From Micromonosporaceae bacterium (GTDB lineage Bacteria > Actinomycetota > Actinomycetes > Mycobacteriales > Micromonosporaceae), in NCBI GenBank assembly GCA_020027875.1, contig JAHRHA010000008.1, forward strand, positions 1 through 64,000: a DNA stretch of 64,000 nt, written 5' to 3'. Below are positions 17,209 through 26,365 of the stretch, piece after piece. The notes under the pieces are model-generated. The model was not told the origin of the DNA. It made no database searches and worked only from the letters and a program-made list of their open reading frames with translations. Position 1 is the stretch's first letter. Every line of letters begins with the position of its first letter. The position numbers and the translations under genes were made by a program.

Positions 17209-18903
17209 GTGGCTACCGATAGTACGGCTATGTTCCGAGCGGCTCGCGACCTCCTGCTGGCGCACCGGGACGACTATGCCACCACGAATGAGCTCTTCCA
17301 GTGGCCGGCGCTGACCGAGTTCAACTGGGCGCTGGACTGGTTCGACGTGATTGCCGAGGGCAACGATGACCTCGCGCTGTGGATCGTCGAGGAGGACGGG
17401 TCCGAGCGGCGCTGGTCCTTTGCGGAGATGTCCCGTCGCTCCAACCAGGTCGCGAACTGGCTGCGTGACCAGGGCGTACGCAGGGGCGATCGGCTGGTCC
17501 TGATGCTCGGCAACCAGGTGGAGCTGTGGGAGACGATTCTTGCCGCGATGAAACTCGGCGCGGTGCTAATTCCGGCGACTCCGCTGCTCGGACCAGCCGA
17601 TCTGCGCGACCGGATCGCCCGAGGCAACGCCCGGCACGTGATCGTCGGTTCGGGCGACACGGCCAAGTTCCACGACGTCCCCGGAAACTACACTCGCATC
17701 GCCGTGGGACCACCGGCGGCAGGCTGGCTGGACTTCGCGGACGCCTACGCCGCAGACGCCGCATTTGCCCCGGACCGAACGACCCGTGCCGAGGACCCAC
17801 TGCTCCTCTACTTCACCTCGGGCACCACAGCTCACCCGAAGCTCGTCGAGCACACGCATGCGTCGTACCCGGTTGGTCATCTGTCCACAATGTACTGGAT
17901 CGGCCTGCGGCCCGGAGACATACACCTCAACATCTCCTCGCCCGGCTGGGCGAAGCACGCGTGGAGCAACGTGTTCGCTCCGTGGAACGCACAGGCGTGC
18001 GTGTTCATCCACAACTACACCAGGTTCGACCCGGAACGGTTGCTGCGCGAGATGGACCGCTGCGCCGTGACCAGCTTCTGCGCGCCACCGACGGTGTGGC
18101 GGATGCTGATCCACGCCGACTTGGCACTGCTGCGGACCCCGCCGCGCGACGTCGTCGGCGCGGGAGAACCCCTCAACCCGGAGGTGATCGAGCAGGTCCG
18201 CCGAGCCTGGGGGGTGACAATCCGGGACGGGTTCGGACAGACCGAGACCACGGTGCAGGTGGCGAATACGCCGGGCCAGGCGGTCAAGCCGGGTTCGATG
18301 GGCCGCCCAACGCCCGGCTACCGGGTGGTGCTGGTCGACCCCGCCACCGGCGCTCTCGCCGACGACGGCGAAATCTGCCTGGATCTGGCACACCGCCCGC
18401 TCGGACTGATGGTCGGCTACCACGGCGATCCCGAACGCACCGCCGAGGCGATGGCCGGCGGTTACTACCACACCGGCGACCTCGGCTCCCGCGATGCCGA
18501 CGGCTACATCACGTACGTCGGACGGACTGACGACGTGTTCAAGGCGTCGGACTACCGGATTTCGCCGTTCGAGCTGGAGAGTGTCCTCATTGAGCACGAG
18601 GCCGTCGCCGAGGCTGCCGTCGTGCCGTCGCCGGACCCGCTGCGCCTGGCCGTGCCAAAGGCGTTCATCGTGCTTGCCCCCGGCTGGTCGCCGACGGCGG
18701 CCACCGCGGAGGCGATCTTTGCGCACTGCCGGGCGCGTCTGGCGCCGTTCCAGCGGGTGCGGCGGCTGGAGTTCGCCGACCTACCCAAGACGATCTCCGG
18801 CAAGATCCGCAGGGTCGAGCTGCGCGACAACGAACGCGCGGCGCACGCCGACCCGCGCATACGGCCGCCGGGCGAGTTCCGCGATTCGGAGAACAGGCCG
18901 TGA
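17209..18903 (+). CDS. AMP-forming acyl-CoA synthetase
   Basis: A 564-residue ANL-superfamily ligase that activates a carboxylic acid as acyl-AMP and then acyl-CoA. Core motifs are LLYFTSGTTAHPKLVEHTH (P-loop), GFGQTETT, YYHTGDLGSRDADGYITYVG, and the C-terminal lysine in PKTISGKIRR. The hinge reads GRTDDVFKASDYRISPFELE. It resembles medium-chain acyl- or benzoate-CoA ligases. The GTG start follows a full AGGAGG. It lies 32 bases after the TrpB-like gene and is probably co-transcribed with it. Confidence 0.9.
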   Translation: MATDSTAMFRAARDLLLAHRDDYATTNELFQWPALTEFNWALDWFDVIAEGNDDLALWIVEEDGSERRWSFAEMSRRSNQVANWLRDQGVRRGDRLVLMLGNQVELWETILAAMKLGAVLIPATPLLGPADLRDRIARGNARHVIVGSGDTAKFHDVPGNYTRIAVGPPAAGWLDFADAYAADAAFAPDRTTRAEDPLLLYFTSGTTAHPKLVEHTHASYPVGHLSTMYWIGLRPGDIHLNISSPGWAKHAWSNVFAPWNAQACVFIHNYTRFDPERLLREMDRCAVTSFCAPPTVWRMLIHADLALLRTPPRDVVGAGEPLNPEVIEQVRRAWGVTIRDGFGQTETTVQVANTPGQAVKPGSMGRPTPGYRVVLVDPATGALADDGEICLDLAHRPLGLMVGYHGDPERTAEAMAGGYYHTGDLGSRDADGYITYVGRTDDVFKASDYRISPFELESVLIEHEAVAEAAVVPSPDPLRLAVPKAFIVLAPGWSPTAATAEAIFAHCRARLAPFQRVRRLEFADLPKTISGKIRRVELRDNERAAHADPRIRPPGEFRDSENRP

Positions 18904-19044
18904 CGACGCCTGAACGATCGGCGGCGGTCAGTCCTGGTTGTGGCTATTTGTACTTGTTCGCGGCTCGACACAGACGGTGATCAATTGAACCGTCCCGCCC
19001 ACGGAGGCGTGCCCAGAGATGGACACATCGCAACGTTTCCGTGG

Positions 19045-19050
19045 AAGGAG
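19045..19050 (+). promoter_or_regulatory. ribosome binding site of the CHRD gene
   Basis: AAGGAG, 7 bases before ATG 19058. It selects this start, at the head of the signal peptide, over an upstream in-frame ATG. Confidence 0.75.
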
Positions 19051-19057
19051 ACAGCAG

Positions 19058-19609
19058 ATGATGATGACGCGTACAAGGCTGCTTGCGGCCGCGGTGGCGA
19101 TCGGCGCCGTGGTTGCGGCCACCACCGTTGGTAGTACGACGGCGGCCGGCGCGGACCAAGGCGACCAGAACAACATCCGCGAGCAGCTGTCCGGTTACGA
19201 AGAAGATCCGTTGGTGTTCTCGACGACCGGTACGGGTCAGCTCCGGGCACACATCGACGAGGGGGCGCAGGAGATCTCGTACGAACTCAGCTACTCGGAT
19301 TTGGAGGGAGCCGTCCTGCAGGCGCACATTCACATCGGCCTAAGAGCGCAGACCGGCGGCATCAGCGTCTTCCTCTGCTCGAATCTCGGCAACGGACCGG
19401 CCGGCACGCAAGCCTGCCCGGCGGCTCCGGCCACGATCTCGGGCACGATCACGCCGACTGACGTCATCGGCCCGGTTGGGCAAGGTGTCGCGGCAGGCGA
19501 GTTCGCCGAGCTCATCGCTGCGATTCGCGCTGGCGCCACCTACGTGAACGTGCACAGCAACCTGCGCCCCGGTGGTGAGATTCGCGCTCAACTCGACCAC
19601 CAGCATTGA
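19058..19609 (+). CDS. secreted CHRD-domain protein
   Basis: A 183-residue protein with a signal peptide (MMMTRTRLLAAAVAIGAVV to about TTAAGA) and a CHRD domain. The domain is recognised by QLRAHIDEGAQEISYELSYS, VLQAHIHIG, a Cys pair, and the closing YVNVHSNLRPGGEIRAQL. CHRD was first seen in chordin and is found in many secreted bacterial proteins of unknown function. It stands alone, with a strong hairpin 12 bases after its stop. Confidence 0.92.
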   Translation: MMMTRTRLLAAAVAIGAVVAATTVGSTTAAGADQGDQNNIREQLSGYEEDPLVFSTTGTGQLRAHIDEGAQEISYELSYSDLEGAVLQAHIHIGLRAQTGGISVFLCSNLGNGPAGTQACPAAPATISGTITPTDVIGPVGQGVAAGEFAELIAAIRAGATYVNVHSNLRPGGEIRAQLDHQH

Positions 19610-19621
19610 ATCGGAAGCTCC

Positions 19622-19656
19622 TCGGCTGGGCCGGCGTGATGCTGCGGCCCAGCCGA
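19622..19656 (+). terminator. intrinsic-type hairpin after the CHRD gene
   Basis: TCGGCTGGGCC (19622-19632) pairs perfectly with GGCCCAGCCGA (19646-19656) around a 13-base loop, directly after the stop. There is no T-run. Confidence 0.75.
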
Positions 19657-19757
19657 TGTCGGGCCCGGGCCTGCTTCGGTACACCTCGTCCCATTCCTCC
19701 TGGCGGCCGAGTATGGTCCGCAGCAACCGAGCCACACGAGGCGGTCGGTTTCGGTCC

Positions 19758-20363
19758 TCACAGGACAATGCCCTCGGGTGGCTTCGCCTCCGGGTGGGCT
19801 TGCTCGAATGTGTGCAGCCCCTGAACCGTACGGATCCACTCATAGAACAATCCCTTGACACGCAACACCGGAACTCCGACCTCGTGCATCCGCCGTAGAC
19901 CAGGCTCGTGCTCACCGCCGGGCGACGCTGTGGCGTCCTCAACGACTGCGACCCGATAGCCGCGGTCCAGTAGTCCGAGCGCTGAGTGCGTGACGCAAAC
20001 GTCTGTCTCCATCCCGACGAGAATGATCGTCTGCCGTCTGGTCCCCTCCACATCGGCGAGGATGTCCGGGTTGTCGGCTAGTCCGAAGACGGGCTTGGTG
20101 TGAACGACCGTGCCGGGTGGGAGGACGTCGGTGATGCTGTCGGCGGTTCGCCCGTTGACATGTGGTTCCTCTTCGGTCACGACAACGGGGATCCCAAGGT
20201 GGCCAGCGACCAGCACGAGCCACCGGATTCGATCAACAAGCGCGGCGGCGGCCTCCGCACCGATACGGTCCAGGAACGACTGCTGAACGTCGATGACGGC
20301 CAACACGCTGTCCCTGGAGTCGAGAAGGCGTTGTCGAGAGTGCCCGCTCATCTGTCCGGTCAC
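19758..20363 (-). CDS. isochorismatase-family cysteine hydrolase
   Basis: A 201-residue hydrolase of the isochorismatase/nicotinamidase fold. The triad is visible: Asp in VLAVIDVQQSFLD, Lys in VVHTKPVFG and Cys in GMETDVCVTHSALGLLDRGY. It may hydrolyse an amide or enol ether; the substrate is unknown. It has no obvious operon partner: the SRPBCC gene upstream on the same strand is separated by about 190 bases with a hairpin. Confidence 0.9.
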   Translation of the reverse strand: MTGQMSGHSRQRLLDSRDSVLAVIDVQQSFLDRIGAEAAAALVDRIRWLVLVAGHLGIPVVVTEEEPHVNGRTADSITDVLPPGTVVHTKPVFGLADNPDILADVEGTRRQTIILVGMETDVCVTHSALGLLDRGYRVAVVEDATASPGGEHEPGLRRMHEVGVPVLRVKGLFYEWIRTVQGLHTFEQAHPEAKPPEGIVL

Positions 20364-20453
20364 GGGAACTCCTGGTGGACCCCGGTTCGTCCATCACGAC
20401 GAACCACTGCGTACGTTTCAACACGCCGGCAACGGCTCAGCCGCACCGGTTCT

Positions 20454-20470
20454 GGCGGGTCTTTCCCGCC
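20454..20470 (-). terminator. short hairpin downstream of the SRPBCC gene
   Basis: GGCGGG and CCCGCC around a TCTTT loop, between two minus-strand genes. It would end transcription of the SRPBCC gene. The stem is only 6 bp. Confidence 0.45.
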
Positions 20471-20554
20471 TGTGACTGTATGCCTTCGTGGACGCGAGTC
20501 ATGATGGACGTGGGTGCTGTGCGCTATGACGCGAATCCGCGATGCTCAGGCGGC

Positions 20555-21004
20555 CTAGCTTGCGGCACCCAGCCGGCGTTTGAGTGCGGCGAGCGCGACC
20601 ACGGTCGACTTGCGCATTTCCCTCGCAACAACGGGTGCGAGTATGCCCCTCAAGCCTTTGCCGGTGACGGTTGCGGTCATGGTCAATCTCGTGCCCGCGC
20701 CGTGCTCGGCGAAGTCGAAGTCCATCGTGGTGTGCACTCCGAACACGTCGCCGGCCACCGTGTGCCGTCGCGGCGGTTCATGCGCGGTGACCTGGAAGGT
20801 GAGATCGAAGTCCCGGTTGCCGCGCCGCCGATGCTGACGCAGCCGTGTCCCCACCCCAACCGAGCCACCGCCGACCACCTCGGCGCGCTGGACATGCTCA
20901 TTCCACTCCGCGACCTTGTCCTGGTCGGTGACGTAATTGAACGTCTCGTTGGTCGACGCTGCGATGTCCGCATGTTCCGCAAACCGTGCCACCGAATCTC
21001 CCAT
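20555..21004 (-). CDS. SRPBCC (START-like) family protein
   Basis: A 149-residue protein of the SRPBCC/polyketide-cyclase-like superfamily, which binds hydrophobic ligands in a helix-grip fold. The opening (AEHADIAASTNETFNYVTDQDKVAEW, given here across residues 9-34) and the middle (VGVGTRLRQ, GTRLTMTATVTGKG) fit the family. No catalytic residues can be assigned. It is transcribed away from the beta-propeller gene at 21250. Confidence 0.82.
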   Translation of the reverse strand: MGDSVARFAEHADIAASTNETFNYVTDQDKVAEWNEHVQRAEVVGGGSVGVGTRLRQHRRRGNRDFDLTFQVTAHEPPRRHTVAGDVFGVHTTMDFDFAEHGAGTRLTMTATVTGKGLRGILAPVVAREMRKSTVVALAALKRRLGAAS

Positions 21005-21249
21005 CGGCCAGCTCTGCGGCGCCGCACCCAGGCGACGCGCTGTACCGGAGCCTAACCCGATCCGCCGTAACTCCTGCGATGCCCCACCAACATCTCGACT
21101 TGGCCGATCGGGAGCCTGGCCGTCGAGGGTGCCGCACCGTCGAACCGCCTGCGGGCTACACGGCTGAGCGGCCTCGCCGTGTCGCCCTGAGCGGCGGCCG
21201 TTGCCCGAACCGGCTACGTGCGCCAGACTCCCCGTAGCGGGGAGGTGGC

Positions 21250-22638
21250 ATGGCGACTCGTGGGCGCGGGACCGGGCCCGAGTTCATGGCGGAATCCGAA
21301 GTGTCGGACGCCGCACTCTCGATGATCGAACTGGGCGAGGTCGCGGCACCCGAGGCCATCGACTCACGAAATCTGCCGGATCGCCTGCGCCGCGGGCTGC
21401 TCGCGCTGATCGTCGTGTTGTCCGGTCTGCTCGGCACTGCCGGGTCGGCGCCGCGGGTGCCGGGTCTCGGCGAACCGCTCTGGACCGGGGCGGCGAGCTG
21501 GGAGGAGGTTACCCTCGGGTCGCAGATCCTCTTCATCCGCGAGTCCGACGGGACGGGCATCGTCGGTCGAGATGCGCGGACGGGCGAGCTGCGATGGCGA
21601 CTCGGCATCGAGGCGCGGGGACGGGTGTTCATCGAGGACTTGGGCGTTGGCATCGTGGCCGTGTACAGCCAGCGAGAACCGATAACGGTGGCCCAGGAGC
21701 TGACGCTCACGATCGTCGCCGACGCGACCGGCGCAGTGCTGGCGACACCGACCGGATTTACAATCGGCTGGATCCACTCTGGACAGAAGCTTCTCGTCTT
21801 TAGCCAACGCGAGGCGGGCACCGACGACTGCCCGGTTGGTGAGGAGCTCTGCACGGACGCATTCGCCGTCGACGTGGGCTTGGAGGGCGCCGAGACGTGG
21901 CGGATGAGGCTTCCTAATGGTGCCCAGGTCCTCGCGTCCTCTGTGGATGGGGACATCGCCAGCTTTGCGACGGTAAGCCGCGAGGGCGAGGTTCGGCAGT
22001 ACGCCGCGGACACGGGCGCCGTGACGGGCACAATGGACCTGTCCGGGGCAGACCCTGTGGTGCAGGGCCTCGTCCTCGACGACGCGTTCGTGGTGGTGCG
22101 CCGAGGCGAGCATCACGTGGAGATGACCGCCTATCGAAAGGCAACGCCGATCCGCCTCTGGACCGTGACGGTACCCGCGCGCCTACGACCGACGGATGAC
22201 ACCGGTTCCTCGTGGGCCAACGACTGCGGCCAGCTCCTCTGCCTCGCCGCCGACGGAACGGTCCTCCTGGTCGACCGGTCGACGGGCCAAATCAGGGCCG
22301 AGCTGGGGGATGACGTGTTCCCCGCGATGATCAACGGCGTGCTGCTGGCCACCGAGACGCCAGGAACGACCGGTCCGTGGGGGGTTCGACTGCTGGATCA
22401 GGCAGATGGACGTACGGTCGCGAGCTACCCCAGGTCTGCCATCATGCCTTGGTTCGACGCGGACGGCCGCGCTCTGCTCACACAGCAGGGCAAGGATCGA
22501 ACGGCCTTCATTGTCCACGGCGGCGCACGGGTGCTCGGCAGCGTCACCGGCACCGATCTCCACTGTCAAGCCCGCGGAACCCTGCTCGCCTGCGTCGACC
22601 TCACCGGCCTCCTGCGGGTATGGCACCTGTCGGCCTGA
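21250..22638 (+). CDS. membrane-anchored beta-propeller (PQQ-like repeat) protein
   Basis: A 462-residue protein with a cytoplasmic N-terminus, one transmembrane helix (about residues 47-66, LRRGLLALIVVLSGLLGTAG) and an extracytoplasmic beta-propeller. Repeats show the PQQ-like pattern: DARTGELRWRLG, DATGAVLATPTG, DTGAVTGTMDLSG, DRSTGQIRAELG and QADGRTVASYP. Paired cysteines (DDCPVGEELCTD; NDCGQLLCLA) suggest disulfides. Proteins of this form are common and uncharacterised in actinomycetes. The GTG at 21250 is accepted; an ATG 12 codons later is also possible. Confidence 0.8.
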   Translation: MATRGRGTGPEFMAESEVSDAALSMIELGEVAAPEAIDSRNLPDRLRRGLLALIVVLSGLLGTAGSAPRVPGLGEPLWTGAASWEEVTLGSQILFIRESDGTGIVGRDARTGELRWRLGIEARGRVFIEDLGVGIVAVYSQREPITVAQELTLTIVADATGAVLATPTGFTIGWIHSGQKLLVFSQREAGTDDCPVGEELCTDAFAVDVGLEGAETWRMRLPNGAQVLASSVDGDIASFATVSREGEVRQYAADTGAVTGTMDLSGADPVVQGLVLDDAFVVVRRGEHHVEMTAYRKATPIRLWTVTVPARLRPTDDTGSSWANDCGQLLCLAADGTVLLVDRSTGQIRAELGDDVFPAMINGVLLATETPGTTGPWGVRLLDQADGRTVASYPRSAIMPWFDADGRALLTQQGKDRTAFIVHGGARVLGSVTGTDLHCQARGTLLACVDLTGLLRVWHLSA

Positions 22639-22664
22639 CGACGGCTTGGCTACGGTCCCGCACC

Positions 22665-22710
22665 TCCAGGCCACGGGAGCTATCGCTCGTACGGGTAGCG
22701 AAGGCCTGGA
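22665..22710 (+). terminator. inverted repeat after the beta-propeller gene
   Basis: TCCAGGCC (22665-22672) and GGCCTGGA (22703-22710), 27 bases past the stop, with a 30-base interval that can itself fold. A plausible terminator. Confidence 0.45.
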
Positions 22711-22926
22711 ATTGTGTCGGGCGGGGGCCAGGCCTGGGTCACGCGTTGCGCCTTGGCGATGAACGGTAGGGACTCCGGGCTCGGACCGCATCGGGCGCTT
22801 GCGCCGGTCTGACAGTGGATCACAGCACTCGACCTCCACCCGCCTTACGTCATGCGCGTGGTCCCGGCCGCGTGTCAGCTATCTCCGTGCGGCGGGTCTC
22901 TATGGTGAGGGACCTGGGTCGTCGTC

Positions 22927-23490
22927 GTGAGGTTGCCACCGCCCGATCTCCGCTCGTTGCTCCCGGCTGGCGTGGTGGAGTGCATCACGGCAGCCGAGGC
23001 CGCCACCCGGCGTCGAGCCACCGCGTACGCGGTGCTGACCAATCAGCACGACGCGCTGAGCAAGGCCCGTCAGGCTGACATCGCCGCCCGCGTGGAGGCC
23101 GCCAGCTCGGGCGCCAAAGATCCCGGCGGCACCACCGAGAAGCGGGTACGGGCCGAGGTCGAACAGGCACCGGCGGACTTACCTGTCCTTGATCCAATTG
23201 GAAAAGCGGGCATTGGCCGACGCGGTTGCCGCGGTCGCTGCTGTGGTGCCGACGTTACTGCCTGACCTGACCTTGAAGATCATGGACCAGACCAAGGCGC
23301 CCAGCGCAGCTTGGACACGGCTGAGGGCGCTGCGGGCCGACGAGAAAGCCTCCGCCAGCTCCTCCAACGGTGCGAGAACGTGGGTCGCGATGAGAGTCCA
23401 CAGAAATGGTGGGAGCCGTACGACTACGTTCGGGTGGTCCAGCACACCCGGATGGCGTTCGCCGGGGTCAACGGTCCGGAGCGGCCCTAG
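22927..23490 (+). pseudogene. frame-broken gene of unknown function
   Basis: Coding-like sequence runs through three frames. First, from GTG 22927: RLPPPDLRSLLPAGVVE then AEAATRRRATAYAVLTNQH and QADIAARVEAASSGAKDPGG. Near 23170 it continues in another frame as TYLSLIQLEKRALADAVAAV. From about 23300 a third frame reads RESLRQLLQRCENVGRDES then PQKWWEPYDYVRVVQHTRMA, ending at the TAG 23488-23490. Joined, it would be a helical protein of about 185 residues. I do not recognise the family. Two frameshifts could be decay or sequencing errors. Confidence 0.5.
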
Positions 23491-23813
23491 CTGCCAGAGT
23501 CGGCCAACGGAAGCAACAGGGAGCGCAAACGGACCGCTGAGAAGCCGTGGACGGCTCAGGGTCGTCCGGCGTGGACGAGGACATCGACAACGGCGTCAGC
23601 GTCGGATAGCCATTGGCGAACCCGAATGTCCGCGACGAGGGAGAGTTTGGCGCTCTTTAACACCAAGATCACCGAGATTCGTGTCAATTTCGGGTGCGCG
23701 AGAATCGGCCGAGTGTCGCGGAGGAGCGGAGGTGATGATTGTCGATGCCCCCCCCTCTGCTGATGATCGTCGATCGAATCTACTGACCGGAGCCCGACCG
23801 TGCCCACCCGGTC
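23491..23813. other. stretch without an assignable gene
   Basis: Only one weak coding hint is seen. On the minus strand, ending at a stop at 23556, about 25 codons read LVADIRVRQWLSDADAVVDV then LVHAGRP. This looks protein-like but matches no family I know. It may be a 3' remnant. Confidence 0.3.
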
Positions 23814-24218
23814 GTGTACTGCTGGGGAGCAGTAGTCTGTGTTTGTGACCGAGCCAGAGAGCGGCCCGAGCTCACGAGTCTCCGGAGCGAGTTGGGTTCG
23901 CGATGGGGCAGTGACCCTGATGGCGCTCGGCGGCTGGACGAGACGATGGCGTTGGTGGCCGGGTGGTGGGCCGAGCTGCGCACCGAGAAGTACCGTGAGG
24001 CGTCCGTTTGGCTCGGTCGACACCGGCTACTGAGTCAGCAGCTTCGCGATCAGCTGAGCGTTGGCTTCGCGCAGGGGGGTGATCGAGCCGACGAGCAGGC
24101 CGAGTTGAACCGCGTCGAGGCCGAGCTCGACCTGGTCAAGGACGAGCTGGAGCGGGTGTATGACGAGATGGACCGGCTCATCGGCTGGAGGGACGATAGC
24201 GATAACGACGCGACGTAA
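23814..24218 (+). CDS. small hypothetical coiled-coil protein
   Basis: Up to 134 residues, with convincing coding character from about residue 20: RRLDETMALVAGWWAELRTE then KYREASVWLGRHRL. An acidic heptad-like coiled coil fills the C-terminal third (AELNRVEAELDLVKDELERV, YDEMDRLIGW). The start is uncertain: GTG 23814, a TTG near 23894 and ATG 23945 are all in frame, and no Shine-Dalgarno decides. No family is recognised. Confidence 0.5.
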   Translation: MYCWGAVVCVCDRARERPELTSLRSELGSRWGSDPDGARRLDETMALVAGWWAELRTEKYREASVWLGRHRLLSQQLRDQLSVGFAQGGDRADEQAELNRVEAELDLVKDELERVYDEMDRLIGWRDDSDNDAT

Positions 24219-24298
24219 CCGCCTGCGCGACCTATTTCGATCTGTGCCCAAACGTGGCGGCCATTACCCACGGGGCGAGCTTCGAGTGAGGCGCCGAC

Positions 24299-24745
24299 AT
24301 GGTTCAAGACCTTGATGAGACAGGTCCGATCGACTTCTGCGTGATCGAATTCCCAAACCGCCGGATGACCGGCGAGGGGTTGCCATTGCTGGTCGAATTG
24401 GTTGATCGAGGCATCATACGGATACTCGATATGGCACTTGTCGAGAAGGATCCCGACGGGACATTGGTCACGTTGAGCGTGGATGATCTGGACCGGGCGG
24501 GCTCGGTGGACCCAGCCGCCCTACAGGGTGCCTCCGCCGGGTTTCTCAACGAGAACGACATCAACCTAGCCTTATCCATGATCGAGCCCGGCAGCTCCGG
24601 TGGGATCCTCGTGTACGAGAACCTGTGGGCGGCACCGGCGACCGCGGCGCTTCGCCGTGGTGGCGCCCGACTCGTCGCCGGCGGCGGCCGGATCGGAGTC
24701 CAGGCAGTGCGCGCCGCGCTGGACGTCATTGAATCCCGTGGCTGA
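24299..24745 (+). CDS. DUF6325-like small protein
   Basis: A 148-residue acidic soluble protein. The opening GPIDFCVIEFPNRRMTGEGL is followed by VDRGIIRILDMALVEKDPDG. This is the pattern of the DUF6325/DUF1269-like group of actinobacterial small proteins, which resemble membrane-protein-of-unknown-function relatives without their helices. A glycine-rich GGARLVAGGGRIG segment near the C-terminus is also typical. Function unknown. It stands 80 bases after the coiled-coil gene and may share its transcript. Confidence 0.7.
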   Translation: MVQDLDETGPIDFCVIEFPNRRMTGEGLPLLVELVDRGIIRILDMALVEKDPDGTLVTLSVDDLDRAGSVDPAALQGASAGFLNENDINLALSMIEPGSSGGILVYENLWAAPATAALRRGGARLVAGGGRIGVQAVRAALDVIESRG

Positions 24746-24970
24746 ACGGCAATCCAGCAACACCGACGTTCTCAAGCTGCCCGAGACGGACCGCCAGCCA
24801 GACAGCATCACGAAGTCAAGGTCAAACGCATCGGGTTGGGCAAGGGCAACGCTTGTGCCCGCTCCGCGAAGATGGGCAGGAAGCGGTTGTATGTGGCCCC
24901 GCCGTGTCACGGGGGCGTGTGAAGATCAACAACCTTCCTTCCCCACCCCTCCCAGTGAAATCGGCAAGGC

Positions 24971-26359
24971 TCAACGAGCTTCGGTCGGGGCAAGGGCCCG
25001 CGGCAGCAACGCTGCGGCCCCCAGTCCGATGATGGCGACAACCGCTAGCGCGATGGTCGCGAGCCCGTAGGATCGCTCAGGCGTGGAGGTGATGCCCGCG
25101 ACGATGATGGTGCCGGCGATGGCGGCGCCGAGGGATGAGCCGAGGTTGGACACGCTTCGCGATAGGCCCGAGATCTCGCCCTGAAGGTCCTCGCCGAAGC
25201 TTGACTGCACGATGTTGACCGACGGCGTGAGCATGAGACCGAGCCCTGCTCCGATGAGGAAGAGTCCGGGTGCGAAGGCCCAGGCGCTGGGGGAGCCGAT
25301 GACCATCGCAAGCAGAGCGGTGATACCGGCAATGGTGATGAGGAATCCGGCCATGACGAGTGTCCGTTGGGATCTCCGCTTCGCGAGGCGCTCGGCGGCA
25401 AGGGAGGTTATCAGGAGTCCGGCGGTGGTGGCCGTGAAGATCACTCCGGTCTGGATGGCGTCATAGCCGCGGACGACCTGGAGGTAGGCCGATACCACAA
25501 AGGACACTCCCATGAGCACCAGCCACTGGGCATTCTGGGTGACGAGGCCGAGGTTGGACGTGCGACTGTGAAACACCTCTGTCGACAGCAGAGGCTCCTT
25601 ACCCGCTCGCTCCTTGGCCCGCACAGAACGGAAGAACGCGGCGAGGACGAGCACACCGGCCAGGATCAAGACGACCGTGAGCCAGACGTTGTTGTCGGCG
25701 GCCAGGATGCCGGTGACGACGAGGATGAGGCCGATCGCCGAGAGCACTGCGCCACCGGTGTCGAAGGGTCGAGCAGGATCTGGCGGCAGCGGGTCTCGAA
25801 TGTGCCGGCTCAGCCAGATGATCACCACGATGATCAGCGCCTGGAAGATGAAGGCTGCTCGCCAGCTGATCGCTGAGGTGATGAGGCCACCGAGCAGGGG
25901 CCCGGCCGCGGCGCCGACACCTCCCATCGCACTGATCACGCCGAAGGCGCGCGCCCGCGCGGTGACTCCCGTGAATAGAAGCGTGGTGAGGATGTAGACC
26001 GGCGGGATCAGCAGTGCCGTGCCCACGCCCTCGAGGATCGAGTTGCCGAGGATGAGTACACCCAGTCCGGGAGACGCCGCGCTGAGGAGGGCGCCGACTC
26101 CGTACAGAATGAGGCCGGCGATGAAGCAACGCCTCCGGCCATACCGGTCGGTCAGTTTGCCTGCGGGGATCATCAATGCCGCCATGACCAGAAGGAAGAT
26201 CGTGATCGCAATCTGTACGCCGTGAACGGTGGTGTCCAGGTCGCGGCTGATGTCGTTGATCATGACGTTCATGTTGGAGCCCGCGAAGCTGCAGATGAAC
26301 TGGGCGAGCGCCAGCGGAAGCAGGACGCGTCGCAGTGCGCTCGCCGGTTGTCCCGTCAT
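24971..26359 (-). CDS. MFS transporter, DHA2-like drug exporter
   Basis: A 462-residue major facilitator protein with about 14 predicted membrane segments, the layout of the DHA2 drug:H+ antiporters. The loop 2-3 motif GKLTDRYGRRRCF is intact, and motif C-like glycine-rich sequence (GVGAAAGPLLGGLITSAISW) follows in helix 5. It begins 6 bases after the GH15 stop on the same strand, so the pair is an operon. The substrate is unknown; a sugar or a toxic glycoside is possible given the neighbour. Confidence 0.9.
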   Translation of the reverse strand: MTGQPASALRRVLLPLALAQFICSFAGSNMNVMINDISRDLDTTVHGVQIAITIFLLVMAALMIPAGKLTDRYGRRRCFIAGLILYGVGALLSAASPGLGVLILGNSILEGVGTALLIPPVYILTTLLFTGVTARARAFGVISAMGGVGAAAGPLLGGLITSAISWRAAFIFQALIIVVIIWLSRHIRDPLPPDPARPFDTGGAVLSAIGLILVVTGILAADNNVWLTVVLILAGVLVLAAFFRSVRAKERAGKEPLLSTEVFHSRTSNLGLVTQNAQWLVLMGVSFVVSAYLQVVRGYDAIQTGVIFTATTAGLLITSLAAERLAKRRSQRTLVMAGFLITIAGITALLAMVIGSPSAWAFAPGLFLIGAGLGLMLTPSVNIVQSSFGEDLQGEISGLSRSVSNLGSSLGAAIAGTIIVAGITSTPERSYGLATIALAVVAIIGLGAAALLPRALAPTEAR

Positions 26360-26365
26360 CCCCGT

